NCBI RefSeq assembly: GCF_040833955.1
Contig: NZ_CP162133.1
Coordinates: 1,944,001 to 2,008,000, forward strand
Length of the DNA stretch: 64,000 nucleotides
Reading direction: 5' to 3'
Source: Leptospira sp. WS60.C2
Lineage (GTDB): Bacteria > Spirochaetota > Leptospiria > Leptospirales > Leptospiraceae
The notes below the pieces were generated by a model, which saw only the letters and a list, made by a program, of their open reading frames with translations, had not been told where the DNA came from and did not search any database. Each line of letters starts with the position of its first letter. Position 1 is the first letter of the stretch. Positions 31,092 to 40,628 of the stretch are shown in pieces. Both the position numbers and the translations under genes were made by a program.

Positions 31092-31784
31092 GTGGCGAAA
31101 CCGTTTGTAGAATTAGAAGCACAAATCCCCGATTTAGTAAAGGCAAAATCGAAGATCGTCGTCCGCTCTTCCCGGATGAATCGCCAGTTGGAACAATATG
31201 TGCTTGGACTCATCACGAATATCTTAAACGAAGTGGGACAAACTCAATTTGTGGAAATGCTCTACACCATTTCCAAAGAACTTACCATTAACGGAATCAA
31301 AGCCAACCAAAAACGAGTTTTTTTCGAAGATGAAGGGCTCGACATCACCGACGAAGCAGACTATTTCCAAGGGATCAAAGAGTATTCCAAAAAATTCTCT
31401 GAGAAAATGGCAGATGAATATGGGAAACGTTGCTTGGCACGTGGTGTATATGTACAAATCAAATTCCACTACTGCCCTGATGGTCTTCTCGTTGAGGTGA
31501 CAAACAATACACCCGTCATCAAAACCGAAGAAGTGCGGATGCGCGAAAAAATGAAAAAGTCCATGGCATACAATGACATCGCTGAATTCTATATGGACAA
31601 TATGGACAACACGGAAGGTGCAGGACTTGGGATTGCCCTCATCATGATTTTACTTAAAAACGAAGGGGTTGACCCTAACCTATTTCGCATCATCACACAT
31701 GCAGACAGAACAGTGGCTCGCGTAGAAATTCCGTTTAACGATAATTATGTGTCTTTTCGCAGTGCCGAACTTGCTGAAATTTAG
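31092..31784 (+). CDS. Protein with histidine-kinase-type ATPase domain (unknown role)
   Basis: A 230-residue soluble protein starting at GTG, with AAGGA ahead of it; the ATG at 31085 is out of frame. The second half carries what looks like a GHKL/HATPase fold: an N-box-like stretch LLVEVTNNTPVI and a glycine box NTEGAGLGIALIMILLKNEG. No phospho-acceptor His domain, membrane segment or receiver is visible. It could be an anti-sigma-factor-like kinase or a degenerate sensor ATPase. It is the first gene of a plus-strand set divergent from the translation cluster. No specific function is claimed. Confidence 0.75.
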   Translation: MAKPFVELEAQIPDLVKAKSKIVVRSSRMNRQLEQYVLGLITNILNEVGQTQFVEMLYTISKELTINGIKANQKRVFFEDEGLDITDEADYFQGIKEYSKKFSEKMADEYGKRCLARGVYVQIKFHYCPDGLLVEVTNNTPVIKTEEVRMREKMKKSMAYNDIAEFYMDNMDNTEGAGLGIALIMILLKNEGVDPNLFRIITHADRTVARVEIPFNDNYVSFRSAELAEI

Positions 31785-31856
31785 TTCTTTATTCCTACGA
31801 CGATTCCCTCTGTAATTGTATCGACCTAGCGTCCGCCTTTTTTGAAACTGGTGGAC

Positions 31857-32624
31857 ATGGAATTAAAAGGTGCAAACGTTCTCGTCACCGGATCTGCCGG
31901 TGGACTCGGAAAGGCAATGGCTTACCGATTGGGTAAAGCAGGAGCCAATATCATTCTCTCTGACATCCAAAAAGATAAATTGGATGAAACAGTATCCCTC
32001 TTCCAAAAGGAAGGAATCAAAACCACAGGTATCGTTGCCAACGTGGCAAAAGAAGAAGATAGCATCCGACTCATTGAAGAAGCGGCGGCATTCCAAGGTA
32101 GCTTGGATGTAGCAATCCTCAATGCAGGGATCTTACGAGATGGACTTCTCATCCGCGTGGACAAAGAAACAGGGAAAGTCAAAGGAAAGATGGGAATCGA
32201 CCAATGGCAATCCGTCATTGACGTCAACTTAACGGGAGTCTTTCTCACTGGCCGAGAAGCAGCCGCAAAAATGGTGGAACAGAAAAAAGGTGTGATCATC
32301 CCGATTGCCTCCATTGCGATGCATGGAAACTCAGGCCAAACCAACTACAGTGCTGCAAAAGCTGGAGTTGCTGCGATGACTGTGACTTGGTCCAAAGAAC
32401 TTGCTAAGTTTGGGATCAGAGTGGCAGGAATTGCACCTGGTTTCATTGGAACCGAAATGGTTTTAAAAGATATGAATCCAGAAGCACTTGCGAAATGGAA
32501 ATCCATCATCCCTGTGGGAAGATTAGGAGAACCAGATGAAATCGCATCCACTGCCGAATTTATTATTATGAATGATCTCGTCACCGGGGTGGTTTTGGAA
32601 ATTTCTGGCGGAGTGCGAATCTAA
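31857..32624 (+). CDS. Short-chain dehydrogenase/reductase, FabG-like
   Basis: An NAD(P)-dependent oxidoreductase of 255 residues. The cofactor motif TGSAGGLG is near the N-terminus, NAG follows ([11 protein letters not shown]), and the catalytic Ser-Tyr-Lys set is present ([21 protein letters not shown], with YSAAK). The C-terminal PGFIGTEM and [12 protein letters not shown] are typical of 3-oxoacyl-ACP and acetoacetyl-CoA reductases. ATG 31857 with GGTGG ahead is preferred over a TTG at 31842. Substrate unknown. The neighbours give no pathway context. Confidence 0.88.
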   Translation: MELKGANVLVTGSAGGLGKAMAYRLGKAGANIILSDIQKDKLDETVSLFQKEGIKTTGIVANVAKEEDSIRLIEEAAAFQGSLDVAILNAGILRDGLLIRVDKETGKVKGKMGIDQWQSVIDVNLTGVFLTGREAAAKMVEQKKGVIIPIASIAMHGNSGQTNYSAAKAGVAAMTVTWSKELAKFGIRVAGIAPGFIGTEMVLKDMNPEALAKWKSIIPVGRLGEPDEIASTAEFIIMNDLVTGVVLEISGGVRI

Positions 32625-32640
32625 CTTCGATTAAATCTTT

Positions 32641-32679
32641 TTTGCCTTCTTTTTATACAAGGAGGCAAATAGGATTTTT
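32641..32679 (+). terminator. Possible terminator after the dehydrogenase gene
   Basis: TTTGCCT (32641-32647) pairs with AGGCAAA (32663-32669), with a few more inner pairs. A short T-run follows after five bases (32675-32679). The gap before the T-run makes it weaker than the other terminators here. Confidence 0.45.
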
Positions 32680-32774
32680 CTATTTTATTTTATTATTTTT
32701 TTAACAATCGATAAAAATTTCGTAGGTAATAATCGTATGGTTTCGTCATAAGGATATAACGGAAATCCTTACCG

Positions 32775-33074
32775 ATGAAAATAAAAACAGAACTATCGAA
32801 ACAACAATTGGAACAAGCGATTAAAGGAATTCAAGGGATAGCCCACCCGATTCGTTTGCTCATCCTGTATACTTTGGCAAAAGAAGAAAAAACAGTAGGT
32901 CAACTCGTAGAATTACTTGGAACGAGTCAATCGGCCGCTTCTCAACACTTAAGCAAAATGAAAAACAATGGAATTTTGGAATCGAGGAAATCTTCGAACC
33001 AAGTGTTCTATCGTTTGAAAGATGCAAAGTTCAAAGACTTAATCCAAACCATTGTAAAAGTGTACAAAAAGTAA
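32775..33074 (+). CDS. ArsR-family winged-helix repressor
   Basis: A 99-residue DNA-binding protein with the ArsR fold: GIAHPIRLLILYTLAKEE, the recognition helix region TSQSAASQHLSKMKNNGILE, and the wing SSNQVFYRLKD. The metal-binding ELCVCDL motif of the metal-sensing members reads QLVELLGT here, without Cys, so a metal signal is unlikely. An inverted repeat AAGGAT/ATCCTT (32750-32755 and 32765-32770) just before the start could be its own operator. The gene converges on hldD with only three bases between the stops. Confidence 0.88.
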   Translation: MKIKTELSKQQLEQAIKGIQGIAHPIRLLILYTLAKEEKTVGQLVELLGTSQSAASQHLSKMKNNGILESRKSSNQVFYRLKDAKFKDLIQTIVKVYKK

Positions 33075-33077
33075 GCA

Positions 33078-34049
33078 TTACTTCGCTTCTTGTTCCAAGA
33101 GGTGAACGTATTCGCGGATGGAATCCGGGAGGTTTGTAAAACCAAACGGATACCCTACTTTCTGTAATTTTTCCATATCAGCACAGGTGTAATATTGGTA
33201 TTTGCCTTTGAGAGAATCAGGCATTTCCACATATTCAATGTTGGTTGGTCGTTTCATAGCTTGGAAAAGTGCACCTGCTAAGTCGTTCCAAGTTTCCGCC
33301 ATTCCCCTTCCTACGTTGTACAATCCGTATTTTCTTTCACTCAGTAAGTAAATGCTGATTTTACTCGCATCTTTTACATATAAAAAATCTCGTTTTTGTT
33401 CCCCATCTTTGTATTCAGGTTTGTAGGACTTAAAGAGTTTGAGTTTTCCTGTATCACGGATTTGTTCGTATCCTTTGAGTACAAGACTACGCATGTCCCC
33501 TTTGTGAGCTTCTCCATACCCAAACACATTGAAGTATTTGAGACCGATCAGTTTGTCTGCGATTTTTGTTTTTTTGGCATACAAATCAAATAGATGTTTG
33601 GAATAACCATACATATTCAATGGTTTTAGATTTTCAATGGGGGCTTTGTCATCATAACCAAATTCCCCTTCCCCATAAGTGGCAGCACTCGAAGCATATA
33701 AAAAAGGAATGTTTCTATCGACAGCGAGGTGTGCTAACTTTTTCGTATAATGGAAGTTATTATGAATTAAATATGTGGCATCTTTTTCTGTAGTCGCAGA
33801 ACAAGCACCCAAATGGTAAATTTCAGAAATCTCAGATAAAAGAGAATGCCCACTATCTACCAAAGCTTCAAACTGATCTTTTTCGAAATAATCGAAGAAA
33901 AAATTCCGTTGTAGGTTTTTCCATTTTTCAGAAGTTCCCAAATGGTCTACGACCAAAATATCTGTGTTCCCATTATGATTTAGGTCTTCGATGATTTGGG
34001 AGCCAATGAGCCCCGCTCCGCCCGTGACTAACGTAAATTTTTTTGCCAT
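33078..34049 (-). CDS. hldD: ADP-L-glycero-D-manno-heptose 6-epimerase
   Basis: Makes the ADP-heptose precursor for the LPS inner core. The 323 residues have the NAD-binding TGGAGLIG (9-16) and the catalytic Tyr147 and Lys151 (YGYSK). The further signatures YHLGACSATTEKDATYLIHN and YFNVFGYGEAHKGDMRS are typical of HldD/RfaD. The length is close to the 310 of the E. coli enzyme. It follows ubiD in the same direction with a 101-base gap that holds an inverted repeat. Confidence 0.94.
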   Translation of the reverse strand: MAKKFTLVTGGAGLIGSQIIEDLNHNGNTDILVVDHLGTSEKWKNLQRNFFFDYFEKDQFEALVDSGHSLLSEISEIYHLGACSATTEKDATYLIHNNFHYTKKLAHLAVDRNIPFLYASSAATYGEGEFGYDDKAPIENLKPLNMYGYSKHLFDLYAKKTKIADKLIGLKYFNVFGYGEAHKGDMRSLVLKGYEQIRDTGKLKLFKSYKPEYKDGEQKRDFLYVKDASKISIYLLSERKYGLYNVGRGMAETWNDLAGALFQAMKRPTNIEYVEMPDSLKGKYQYYTCADMEKLQKVGYPFGFTNLPDSIREYVHLLEQEAK

Positions 34050-34104
34050 GTCTCTGATGATTCTTTTTTCCTAGGAGATTCTATCTATCAACTTTTCCTT
34101 CGGA

Positions 34105-34126
34105 TTTGTGAAAAGAATTTCACAAA
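34105..34126. repeat. 22-base perfect inverted repeat between ubiD-like gene and hldD
   Basis: TTTGTGAAA and TTTCACAAA flank the loop AGAA. No U-run follows on either strand in the right place for termination. It lies 55 bases upstream of the hldD ATG, so an operator or RNA hairpin in the hldD leader is possible. The arms resemble no repressor site that can be named with confidence. Confidence 0.6.
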
Positions 34127-34150
34127 AAAATCGAACCGTTTGTACCCAAC

Positions 34151-35923
34151 TTACAGGGAATCAATCCATTTACCAAACCGTTCTTCCACTTGTTTGACAG
34201 TTTCGGGAAGAGGTGTAAGCACTTCTGGGATCCAGGGTTTCATACGACAGTCAAACACAATCGGAATTTGGTAAGAGATATGATTACGAGTCGTTTCTGT
34301 TCTCGCGTATACATCGGATGCAGGTTCCATGCGGGTAAACATAGTCCATATAAAATCAGAATCTGATTTTATGGCATCTTCGGAATCATCCACAAGAAAC
34401 ACATAAGAGAAACCTCCTAAGTCTTCTGTGAGAAGTGTTTCTGCTAAACGGTCATTCGTTTGAAAAGCAGATCCTTCCACCACAAGCACTCCGGGCAAAA
34501 ACACTTTTGGTTTTTGGAAGCGTTTGTCTTTGAGATTCGCATTGAAGGTAGTGGGAAGATTGGGTCTGACTCCAGCTTTTTTCTCATCACTGATTCCCAT
34601 CCACAAAAGTTTACTTCCTTTGTTTACCGTGCCACTTGTATAATCCAGTGTGTCTTGGCTGATGTTACTGAAGATAAAAAAATCAGTTCTTGGATCACAT
34701 CGTTCGGTGATGACTCGGAAGGTTTCCGAAAAGTTTTTTAGATTCACTCGTTCGTTGGTCACAAGTAAACACTTCGTGAGAGAGAGTTGTCCTTCCCCTA
34801 AAATCCGAAGGGCTCCCATAAAGGCTTCGCGGAAATATCGTTCTTTCACCACTGCCGCGGCAAGAGAGTGAACACCCGATTCTTCATAAGCCCATACACC
34901 GAGTACCTGTGGCATCACAAGTGGAAACATCGGAGACAGTAAATCTTGTAAAAACTCCGCAATGTAATGGTCTTCTTGCGGAGGTCTTCCCACTACGGTT
35001 GCTGCCCAAATGGCATCTTTTCTATGCAGGATATGAGAGAGATCTAAGTATGGGTAATCGTGTAACAAGGAATAGTATCCATAATGGTCTCCAAACGGAC
35101 CTTCGGGTCTTCTTCGTTTTGGGGGAATGGTTCCTATGAGCGCAAAATCAGCATCAGCAACAATGGGGTAAGGTGAAATCGATTTGTCTTTTTTCATACG
35201 AAGTTTTTCACCCATAAGAAACGAAGCAAAGACAAGCTCGGGGATCTCTTCAGGAAGTGGTGCAACTGCCGCAATCGTAAGTGCGGGAGGGCCCCCGATG
35301 TAAACGTGGGCAGGAAGTGCTTTGTTTTCTTTTTCTGCTTCGTAATAATGAAACCCACCTCCTCTATGAATTTGGATGTGCATTCCGACAGTTTTTTCAC
35401 CAAACAACTGCACACGATACATCCCCAAATTTCCATTTCCTGAATGCGGATGTTGTGTATACACCAAAGGTAAGGTCACAAAAGGACCTCCGTCTTTTGG
35501 CCAAGACACAAGCCCTGGGAGTTCTTCGACACGGGAAACTTGCCCTTCCAAAATGGGGGCTCGTCTAACGTGTTTCAGTCCGACTTGAAACGGTAGGAGA
35601 GCAAGGGATCTTTCGTTCCAAAGTTTGGAAAATGTGGGAGGAAATATTTCTTTGGCAAGTTTGGCAAGCCTTGCAATCGTTTGGACTGGCTTTTCGCCAA
35701 ACGCTAAGTGGATTCGTTTTTCAGAACCGTATAGATTCGTTGCCACGGGAAACTTGGTTCCTTTTACGTCAGTAAAAAGGAGTGCTGGGCCTTTTTTGGC
35801 AACAACTCGCCTTTGGATTTCCGCAAGTTCCAAATGGGGATCCACGGACTCAGAAATCACACGGACCTCTCCCTCCCTTTGCAAAAGTTTTACAAAATCA
35901 TTCGTAGATCGTAGTGATACCAT
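34151..35923 (-). CDS. UbiD-family decarboxylase
   Basis: A 590-residue member of the UbiD family, which uses prenylated FMN to decarboxylate aromatic or unsaturated acids. Seen: the LGMYRVQ segment (166-172) before GMHIQIHRGGG, the conserved PEGPFGDHYGYYS (273-285), and the C-terminal VDDSEDAIK... FDCRMKP region. The closest roles are quinone biosynthesis decarboxylases (UbiD, or the UbiD-like enzymes of menaquinone pathways). No UbiX, the maker of the cofactor, is in the window. Substrate is therefore inferred only. Confidence 0.85.
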   Translation of the reverse strand: MVSLRSTNDFVKLLQREGEVRVISESVDPHLELAEIQRRVVAKKGPALLFTDVKGTKFPVATNLYGSEKRIHLAFGEKPVQTIARLAKLAKEIFPPTFSKLWNERSLALLPFQVGLKHVRRAPILEGQVSRVEELPGLVSWPKDGGPFVTLPLVYTQHPHSGNGNLGMYRVQLFGEKTVGMHIQIHRGGGFHYYEAEKENKALPAHVYIGGPPALTIAAVAPLPEEIPELVFASFLMGEKLRMKKDKSISPYPIVADADFALIGTIPPKRRRPEGPFGDHYGYYSLLHDYPYLDLSHILHRKDAIWAATVVGRPPQEDHYIAEFLQDLLSPMFPLVMPQVLGVWAYEESGVHSLAAAVVKERYFREAFMGALRILGEGQLSLTKCLLVTNERVNLKNFSETFRVITERCDPRTDFFIFSNISQDTLDYTSGTVNKGSKLLWMGISDEKKAGVRPNLPTTFNANLKDKRFQKPKVFLPGVLVVEGSAFQTNDRLAETLLTEDLGGFSYVFLVDDSEDAIKSDSDFIWTMFTRMEPASDVYARTETTRNHISYQIPIVFDCRMKPWIPEVLTPLPETVKQVEERFGKWIDSL

Positions 35924-35976
35924 AAAAAGGAATAGACGGCTCCTTGTTTTCTTAGACTCTTAAGGGCATAAATTCT

Positions 35977-37521
35977 ATGTCCCAAGAACCAAATACTTCA
36001 CAACCTATCATTACTGATATCAAAAGAATCGCAGTTTGTGGCGGATCGTTAGGAAGAGAACGTCGATCCTATGTACGGGGCCAGGTGGTCGATGTAGGAA
36101 TTACTGACCTAATGAAAGCGGATGGTCTATGGGACCTCGTCACGGGCTTATTTAAAGGCGACGAGACGAAAATTACGCCGTTCCTCGATTTTTCCCTCGC
36201 ACCCGTTCGTAAACCAGTCCTCAAACTGGAAGTTTTCGATCTTTCAGGCAAATTGATTTACACATCGGGAAAAATCAAAGCAGACGAAGACGGATTTTTT
36301 TCTTGTGAAATCCGGGACAAACTTCCCGTAGGATTTCATGATTTCCAAGTCATCTTAGAAGGTTTGGATAGTTTCCGACAGTATTCAAAAGACTTAGCTC
36401 ATCTCAACGCAAATGAAAATTCCATCCTTGGTAAAACCACAATTGTGGGAAAAGGAAAACTTCGCATCTTACCGGAGGACTACCAAGGAATCGTTGTTAC
36501 TTCTGACATTGACCAAACCTACCTTGCCACAGACATCCATTCCGGAAAAGGAAAGTTCACAGCATTATTTGAAACACCAAACCAAAAACAGGCGCTCCCT
36601 GGAATGCCGGAATTGTATAGAGAGCTTCGCCTATCCACAGAGAATGCTCCCCTAGCCTTTATCTCTGCAAGCCCTCATTTTTTTAGAAGGACAATGCTTG
36701 CAACCATAGCAAAAGACAATATACAAATTGAATCATTACACTTAAAGTATTTAGAAGGAACGATCAAAGGTGTCTTTGATAAAGTGATCGATACCATTTT
36801 TAACCCACTCGAGTTTTTACAAAATGGATTTAAACCAGCGTGGTCTCGCACTAAGAAGTTTTTGGGAGCTTCGTATCAGAGTTTATTTGATCAAATGTCT
36901 TACAAACTCTCGATTCTGCTTTATGATCGAATTTATTTGCCAACCCAAGCGAAAGAAATTCTTTTGGGGGACAATACAGAATCAGATTATATGATCTTTA
37001 CCCTCTACCAATTGATCTGTATGGGTAAAATTTCGGGAGACACATTAGAAGAATACTTATACCGATTGAATTTCCTTGGAAGAGATGCGATTACAAGAGA
37101 CGCTGCTAAAAAAATCCGGTTGTATGCAGAAGAAATTTTAAGAATCCACGGGCCAATGAATCCTGTCGTTTTAACCCTCATCAACCAAACGAATCACGGA
37201 CCAACGGAAGCTGAAATGATCCAAAAAGTAAAAGACGCTCTTCCAAACGGTTTGTTTGACGCTGAGTTTTCCACAAAACAAGCATTCTATGGAACAGAAG
37301 GTGCGATGGGAATGGCCATCATTTTAGAGAAATATCGATTTTTAGATACAAATCAAATTCTTGCCGTAATCGCTGGGATGATTGGTAAGGTAATGGACGG
37401 AAAACTTGTGGATGAGGAATTTCTTTTAAATCATTTAGATCGACTGACTCTTCCAAAAGAGGCAGAAGGAACCAAAATCAAAATAATGGAAAGTCTTACC
37501 TCAGCGTTTCAAAATGAGTGA
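35977..37521 (+). CDS. App1-like phosphatase-domain protein
   Basis: A 514-residue cytoplasmic protein. The middle part fits the App1/DUF2183 family of HAD-like phosphatidate phosphatases: DxDxT at Asp177-Asp179-Thr181 (SDIDQTYLAT), a second motif ISASPHFFRR near 227-236, and LLGDNTESDYMIFTLYQ near 325-340. An N-terminal beta-rich domain (about 80-130) has the RKPVLKLEVFDLSGK and PVGFHDFQVILE strands. The C-terminal 120 residues are helical and unassigned. Activity on a lipid phosphate is family inference. It is divergent from the UbiD-like gene. Confidence 0.75.
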   Translation: MSQEPNTSQPIITDIKRIAVCGGSLGRERRSYVRGQVVDVGITDLMKADGLWDLVTGLFKGDETKITPFLDFSLAPVRKPVLKLEVFDLSGKLIYTSGKIKADEDGFFSCEIRDKLPVGFHDFQVILEGLDSFRQYSKDLAHLNANENSILGKTTIVGKGKLRILPEDYQGIVVTSDIDQTYLATDIHSGKGKFTALFETPNQKQALPGMPELYRELRLSTENAPLAFISASPHFFRRTMLATIAKDNIQIESLHLKYLEGTIKGVFDKVIDTIFNPLEFLQNGFKPAWSRTKKFLGASYQSLFDQMSYKLSILLYDRIYLPTQAKEILLGDNTESDYMIFTLYQLICMGKISGDTLEEYLYRLNFLGRDAITRDAAKKIRLYAEEILRIHGPMNPVVLTLINQTNHGPTEAEMIQKVKDALPNGLFDAEFSTKQAFYGTEGAMGMAIILEKYRFLDTNQILAVIAGMIGKVMDGKLVDEEFLLNHLDRLTLPKEAEGTKIKIMESLTSAFQNE

Positions 37522-37673
37522 AGAAAACAATTTACGCCAATCTCCACTGAAAGAAACTCGCTGGAAAGGGTCTGAATCCACTCAATGAATTGATTTTAGA
37601 CCCATGGGATTTCTCTACAGACAATGAAAGTGGGAAATCACAAACGATAAAAACTAGAATCACTAGGAAAACG

Positions 37674-39134
37674 ATGCGAGCCTATATCAGAGACATTTTT
37701 GAAAAATCTAATACCGATGATAACCAACTCTTTGGAATTCGAGCGATCAGTTGCTTTCTTGTCATAGTCATCCACACCTTTCATTTCGCACAAAACCAAG
37801 TCACAGGCCTTCATCCTTTTGTACTCAACTATATCCAAAATTTAGAATTCATCATGGATATTTTTTTCTTAATGAGTGCCTATTTAGTTTCTGCTTCCTT
37901 TTTAAAAGATAAGGACAGGATCGGTTTTTTTCCTAGCTGGAAAGCTTTCATCCAAAAGAGATCATTCCGTATCTTTCCTTTATTTTTATGCATCTTAGGT
38001 ATCTATATCATCGCTTGGAGATTTTCATTAGAAATTGCAGCAAAAACAGGAAATTTAGAATCCAATCAGTTAGAATCGGGTTACAATATGGCTTGGTATT
38101 CGGATCTATTTTATTTTTCGAATTACTTTTCAAATCGTTTGCTTGCTCACGGTTGGTCACTCTCGCTCGAGGAACAATTTTATTTAATTTTACCGTTTCT
38201 AATACTTTTCATTACCAAAATCAACAAAGAACAAATCTTAAGAAGTATCTTATTCGTAATCCTTACGACCACGATCTTTCTACGTTTTTTTGTATTTTCA
38301 AACGAAGTTACGTTCAATTTCGAAGTTTATAAAAAAACAATTTTCGAACCAACTCACACAAGATTTGAACCATTTGTGTTAGGAGTATTTCTTGCTATTG
38401 TAAGAGTGAATCGAAAGAAAATTTTCACCTTCGAAGGAAATCAATTACACTTCTGGTTACTTGTGAGTACCTTGCTTCTAGTCGTATTTAATGCCTTCAC
38501 AATTGAAGAAATTCCTTTCTTATTTTATACGATCCGAATCACCCTCTTCTCATTTTTTAGTTTTTTCTTAATCTATTTCACCTTAGAAAATCGAAAAGAG
38601 AACCGATTCAAAAAATTTCTATCGAATCCAATCTTTGTGCCTATTGGTAAATTGAGTTATGGAATTTATTTAATCCACTTTCCAATCGTCATTCTCATTC
38701 TCGAAAAATTCAAAAACGGAACGAATTTAAATGAATTTGGTTACGTAAAACTATTCGTAAGCTCATTCATATCTCTATTCGTTACATTTGTTTTAGCCTG
38801 GATTGCTTATTTAATCATCGAAAAACCATTCATTCGAATGAGAGAGTGGACGAACTTAAGGTTTGATATCAAGAAGAATACTTTTTATGCAAATCCAATC
38901 AATCGATCTGAGTTCCCAATTGTAATCATACTACTGAATTTGTCAATCTTCCTCCCTTATCTATTCTCATTGGCATTAATCAAATTAAACTTTTTCTTTG
39001 GTGCGTCAGGTGGAAGTATTTCTAAGCTTTTACTGATTGTTCCAATTTGTTTATTAACCTACTATTTCATAAGATACCGAAAAGATCCATTTACGTACTT
39101 CGTTACGATCAAGCAAAATCTTCACGAAAAGTAA
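37674..39134 (+). CDS. Membrane O-acyltransferase, acyltransferase-3 family
   Basis: An inner-membrane protein of 486 residues with about ten to twelve helices. The start FGIRAISCFLVIVIHTFHFA holds the family's conserved Arg and His, followed by MDIFFLMSAYLVS and HGWSLSLEEQFYLILPFLI; the end has GKLSYGIYLIHFPIV. These match the OafA/YrhL group, which transfers acetyl or other acyl groups to extracytoplasmic sugars. ATG 37674 with AGGAAA ahead is chosen over an upstream in-frame TTG at 37590. It converges on the glycan cluster and may O-acylate that glycan. Confidence 0.88.
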   Translation: MRAYIRDIFEKSNTDDNQLFGIRAISCFLVIVIHTFHFAQNQVTGLHPFVLNYIQNLEFIMDIFFLMSAYLVSASFLKDKDRIGFFPSWKAFIQKRSFRIFPLFLCILGIYIIAWRFSLEIAAKTGNLESNQLESGYNMAWYSDLFYFSNYFSNRLLAHGWSLSLEEQFYLILPFLILFITKINKEQILRSILFVILTTTIFLRFFVFSNEVTFNFEVYKKTIFEPTHTRFEPFVLGVFLAIVRVNRKKIFTFEGNQLHFWLLVSTLLLVVFNAFTIEEIPFLFYTIRITLFSFFSFFLIYFTLENRKENRFKKFLSNPIFVPIGKLSYGIYLIHFPIVILILEKFKNGTNLNEFGYVKLFVSSFISLFVTFVLAWIAYLIIEKPFIRMREWTNLRFDIKKNTFYANPINRSEFPIVIILLNLSIFLPYLFSLALIKLNFFFGASGGSISKLLLIVPICLLTYYFIRYRKDPFTYFVTIKQNLHEK

Positions 39135-39146
39135 AACCCAAGAGAG

Positions 39147-40628
39147 TTAAAGATTTGTTTTTCGTTTAATAAAGTGGATCCCGCGAACATTGTGTTTAGA
39201 GATTTCTTCTTTTTTAATGTAATCTCTTTCCAAAAATGTTAAAATTTCAGCATTTGATTGCGTTTGGTGGTTTAGAATAGGAGCAATCATCTCATTTAAA
39301 CTAGTATCGATGTCAAAGAATATAAAAGTAACATCGTCTTCATGTTCTTTCAATTTTTTTTGCAACAAAATCCAATCGTCATTCTGATTGGGTGCAAGGA
39401 TGTATCTTCTGGAGAGCACATCCAATCCAGAGTGGTTTGCTAAAAATTGGTTATTAAAAATTAAATTTTTCGAATTTGCAAAAAGAAACACTTCCTGAAA
39501 TTTCTTAATTTGTTTGGCACTAACCTGATACAATCGATAGTAATTGAATGATATCACAAGTGAAATGAAAATGAGAACTAGAGTGGTATATTTCTTTATT
39601 CGATCTGCAAAGTAAATTTTAAAATCCAAATCTTTTAGATACACAAAGGTAATCACTACAAAATGTGAGAGATATCTTGTTCCCCAGTCTATATTTGAAT
39701 CATTAGGAGAGAACAGCACTGTAAGAATGATCGCAAGACTTAAAACTATGATTTTACTTCTGTCTTTCTTATTCTCAGTTTGGAACAAAAAGTAAAAATA
39801 AAATGGTAGAAAATACACGCAATATAGTAAGAATCCAACACGCGCATTTCCAAAAAACAGAAGCGATTGCATGATTTGCAAACGATCATAGCTAAAAAGA
39901 TTGAGCATACCACCTAAGTTTGAACTTACCCTTTGCCCCAAAAATGTTCCATAAAAATAGTAATTTCCAAGGCCATATAAAGAGTAGATCAAAAACAATA
40001 ATCCTATATTCTTAACTTTCTTACGAAGCGAACTTTCTTCAAAAAATAGGTAAAGCGTAGAGAATATTAGCGTTTCAATGCGAAACCAACTTGAAAGTGA
40101 CAGAAATGAAACTTTTTTCCAGTCGGCCGTTTTTCTTAACATGGCAAGAAGTATAAAAAAATTCGAAATCGCTACATCGAGAAAACCTAATGCATGAAAT
40201 AAAAGCGGAGACGCCACGAGAAGTACAAGCATCAGATTAGGATTGTTAGATCCATTTTTAAGAATTAAGTAACAGGATACTAGAAATAAAGAAAGTCCAA
40301 GATATATAATTGACGTAGCAGGAAATATTTTGAGTAAGATTGCTTTGATCAATACGACAGAATACGAAAAAGGCGATAAAAAATCAGATCCAGAACGTAG
40401 CATATCAAAAGAGGTCAGATCACAACTTCCTACGGGATACATCCAAGAACATTGGATATCGATTTTTGGAATGGGGGAAAAGCCGATTTGTGAAGCATGT
40501 ACATATTGATACAAAGCATCACCTGCAAACATAAATTCGGTTGGAATCTTATAAGTGGCAAAGATTAGAATGGCAGAAAATAAAAAGAACCATCGATAAT
40601 GATTCCAAATCACTGATAACTTAAACAT
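39147..40628 (-). CDS. Polytopic membrane protein, putative GT-C glycosyltransferase
   Basis: A 493-residue protein with about ten hydrophobic helices and a soluble C-terminal domain of about 110 residues. The first outer loop has FMFAGDALYQYVHASQIG with an acidic residue as in GT-C enzymes, which use lipid-linked sugars. The overall pattern recalls the Leptospira family named after LA_3751/LA_3752, recognised from memory only. It is the first gene of the AT-rich glycan locus and converges with the O-acyltransferase gene. Confidence 0.65.
   Translation of the reverse strand: MFKLSVIWNHYRWFFLFSAILIFATYKIPTEFMFAGDALYQYVHASQIGFSPIPKIDIQCSWMYPVGSCDLTSFDMLRSGSDFLSPFSYSVVLIKAILLKIFPATSIIYLGLSLFLVSCYLILKNGSNNPNLMLVLLVASPLLFHALGFLDVAISNFFILLAMLRKTADWKKVSFLSLSSWFRIETLIFSTLYLFFEESSLRKKVKNIGLLFLIYSLYGLGNYYFYGTFLGQRVSSNLGGMLNLFSYDRLQIMQSLLFFGNARVGFLLYCVYFLPFYFYFLFQTENKKDRSKIIVLSLAIILTVLFSPNDSNIDWGTRYLSHFVVITFVYLKDLDFKIYFADRIKKYTTLVLIFISLVISFNYYRLYQVSAKQIKKFQEVFLFANSKNLIFNNQFLANHSGLDVLSRRYILAPNQNDDWILLQKKLKEHEDDVTFIFFDIDTSLNEMIAPILNHQTQSNAEILTFLERDYIKKEEISKHNVRGIHFIKRKTNL

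Noticed and set aside
37515..37589. 24-codon ATG frame overlapping the App1-like gene stop
   Set aside because: Very short, with no ribosome-binding site or resemblance; probably chance.
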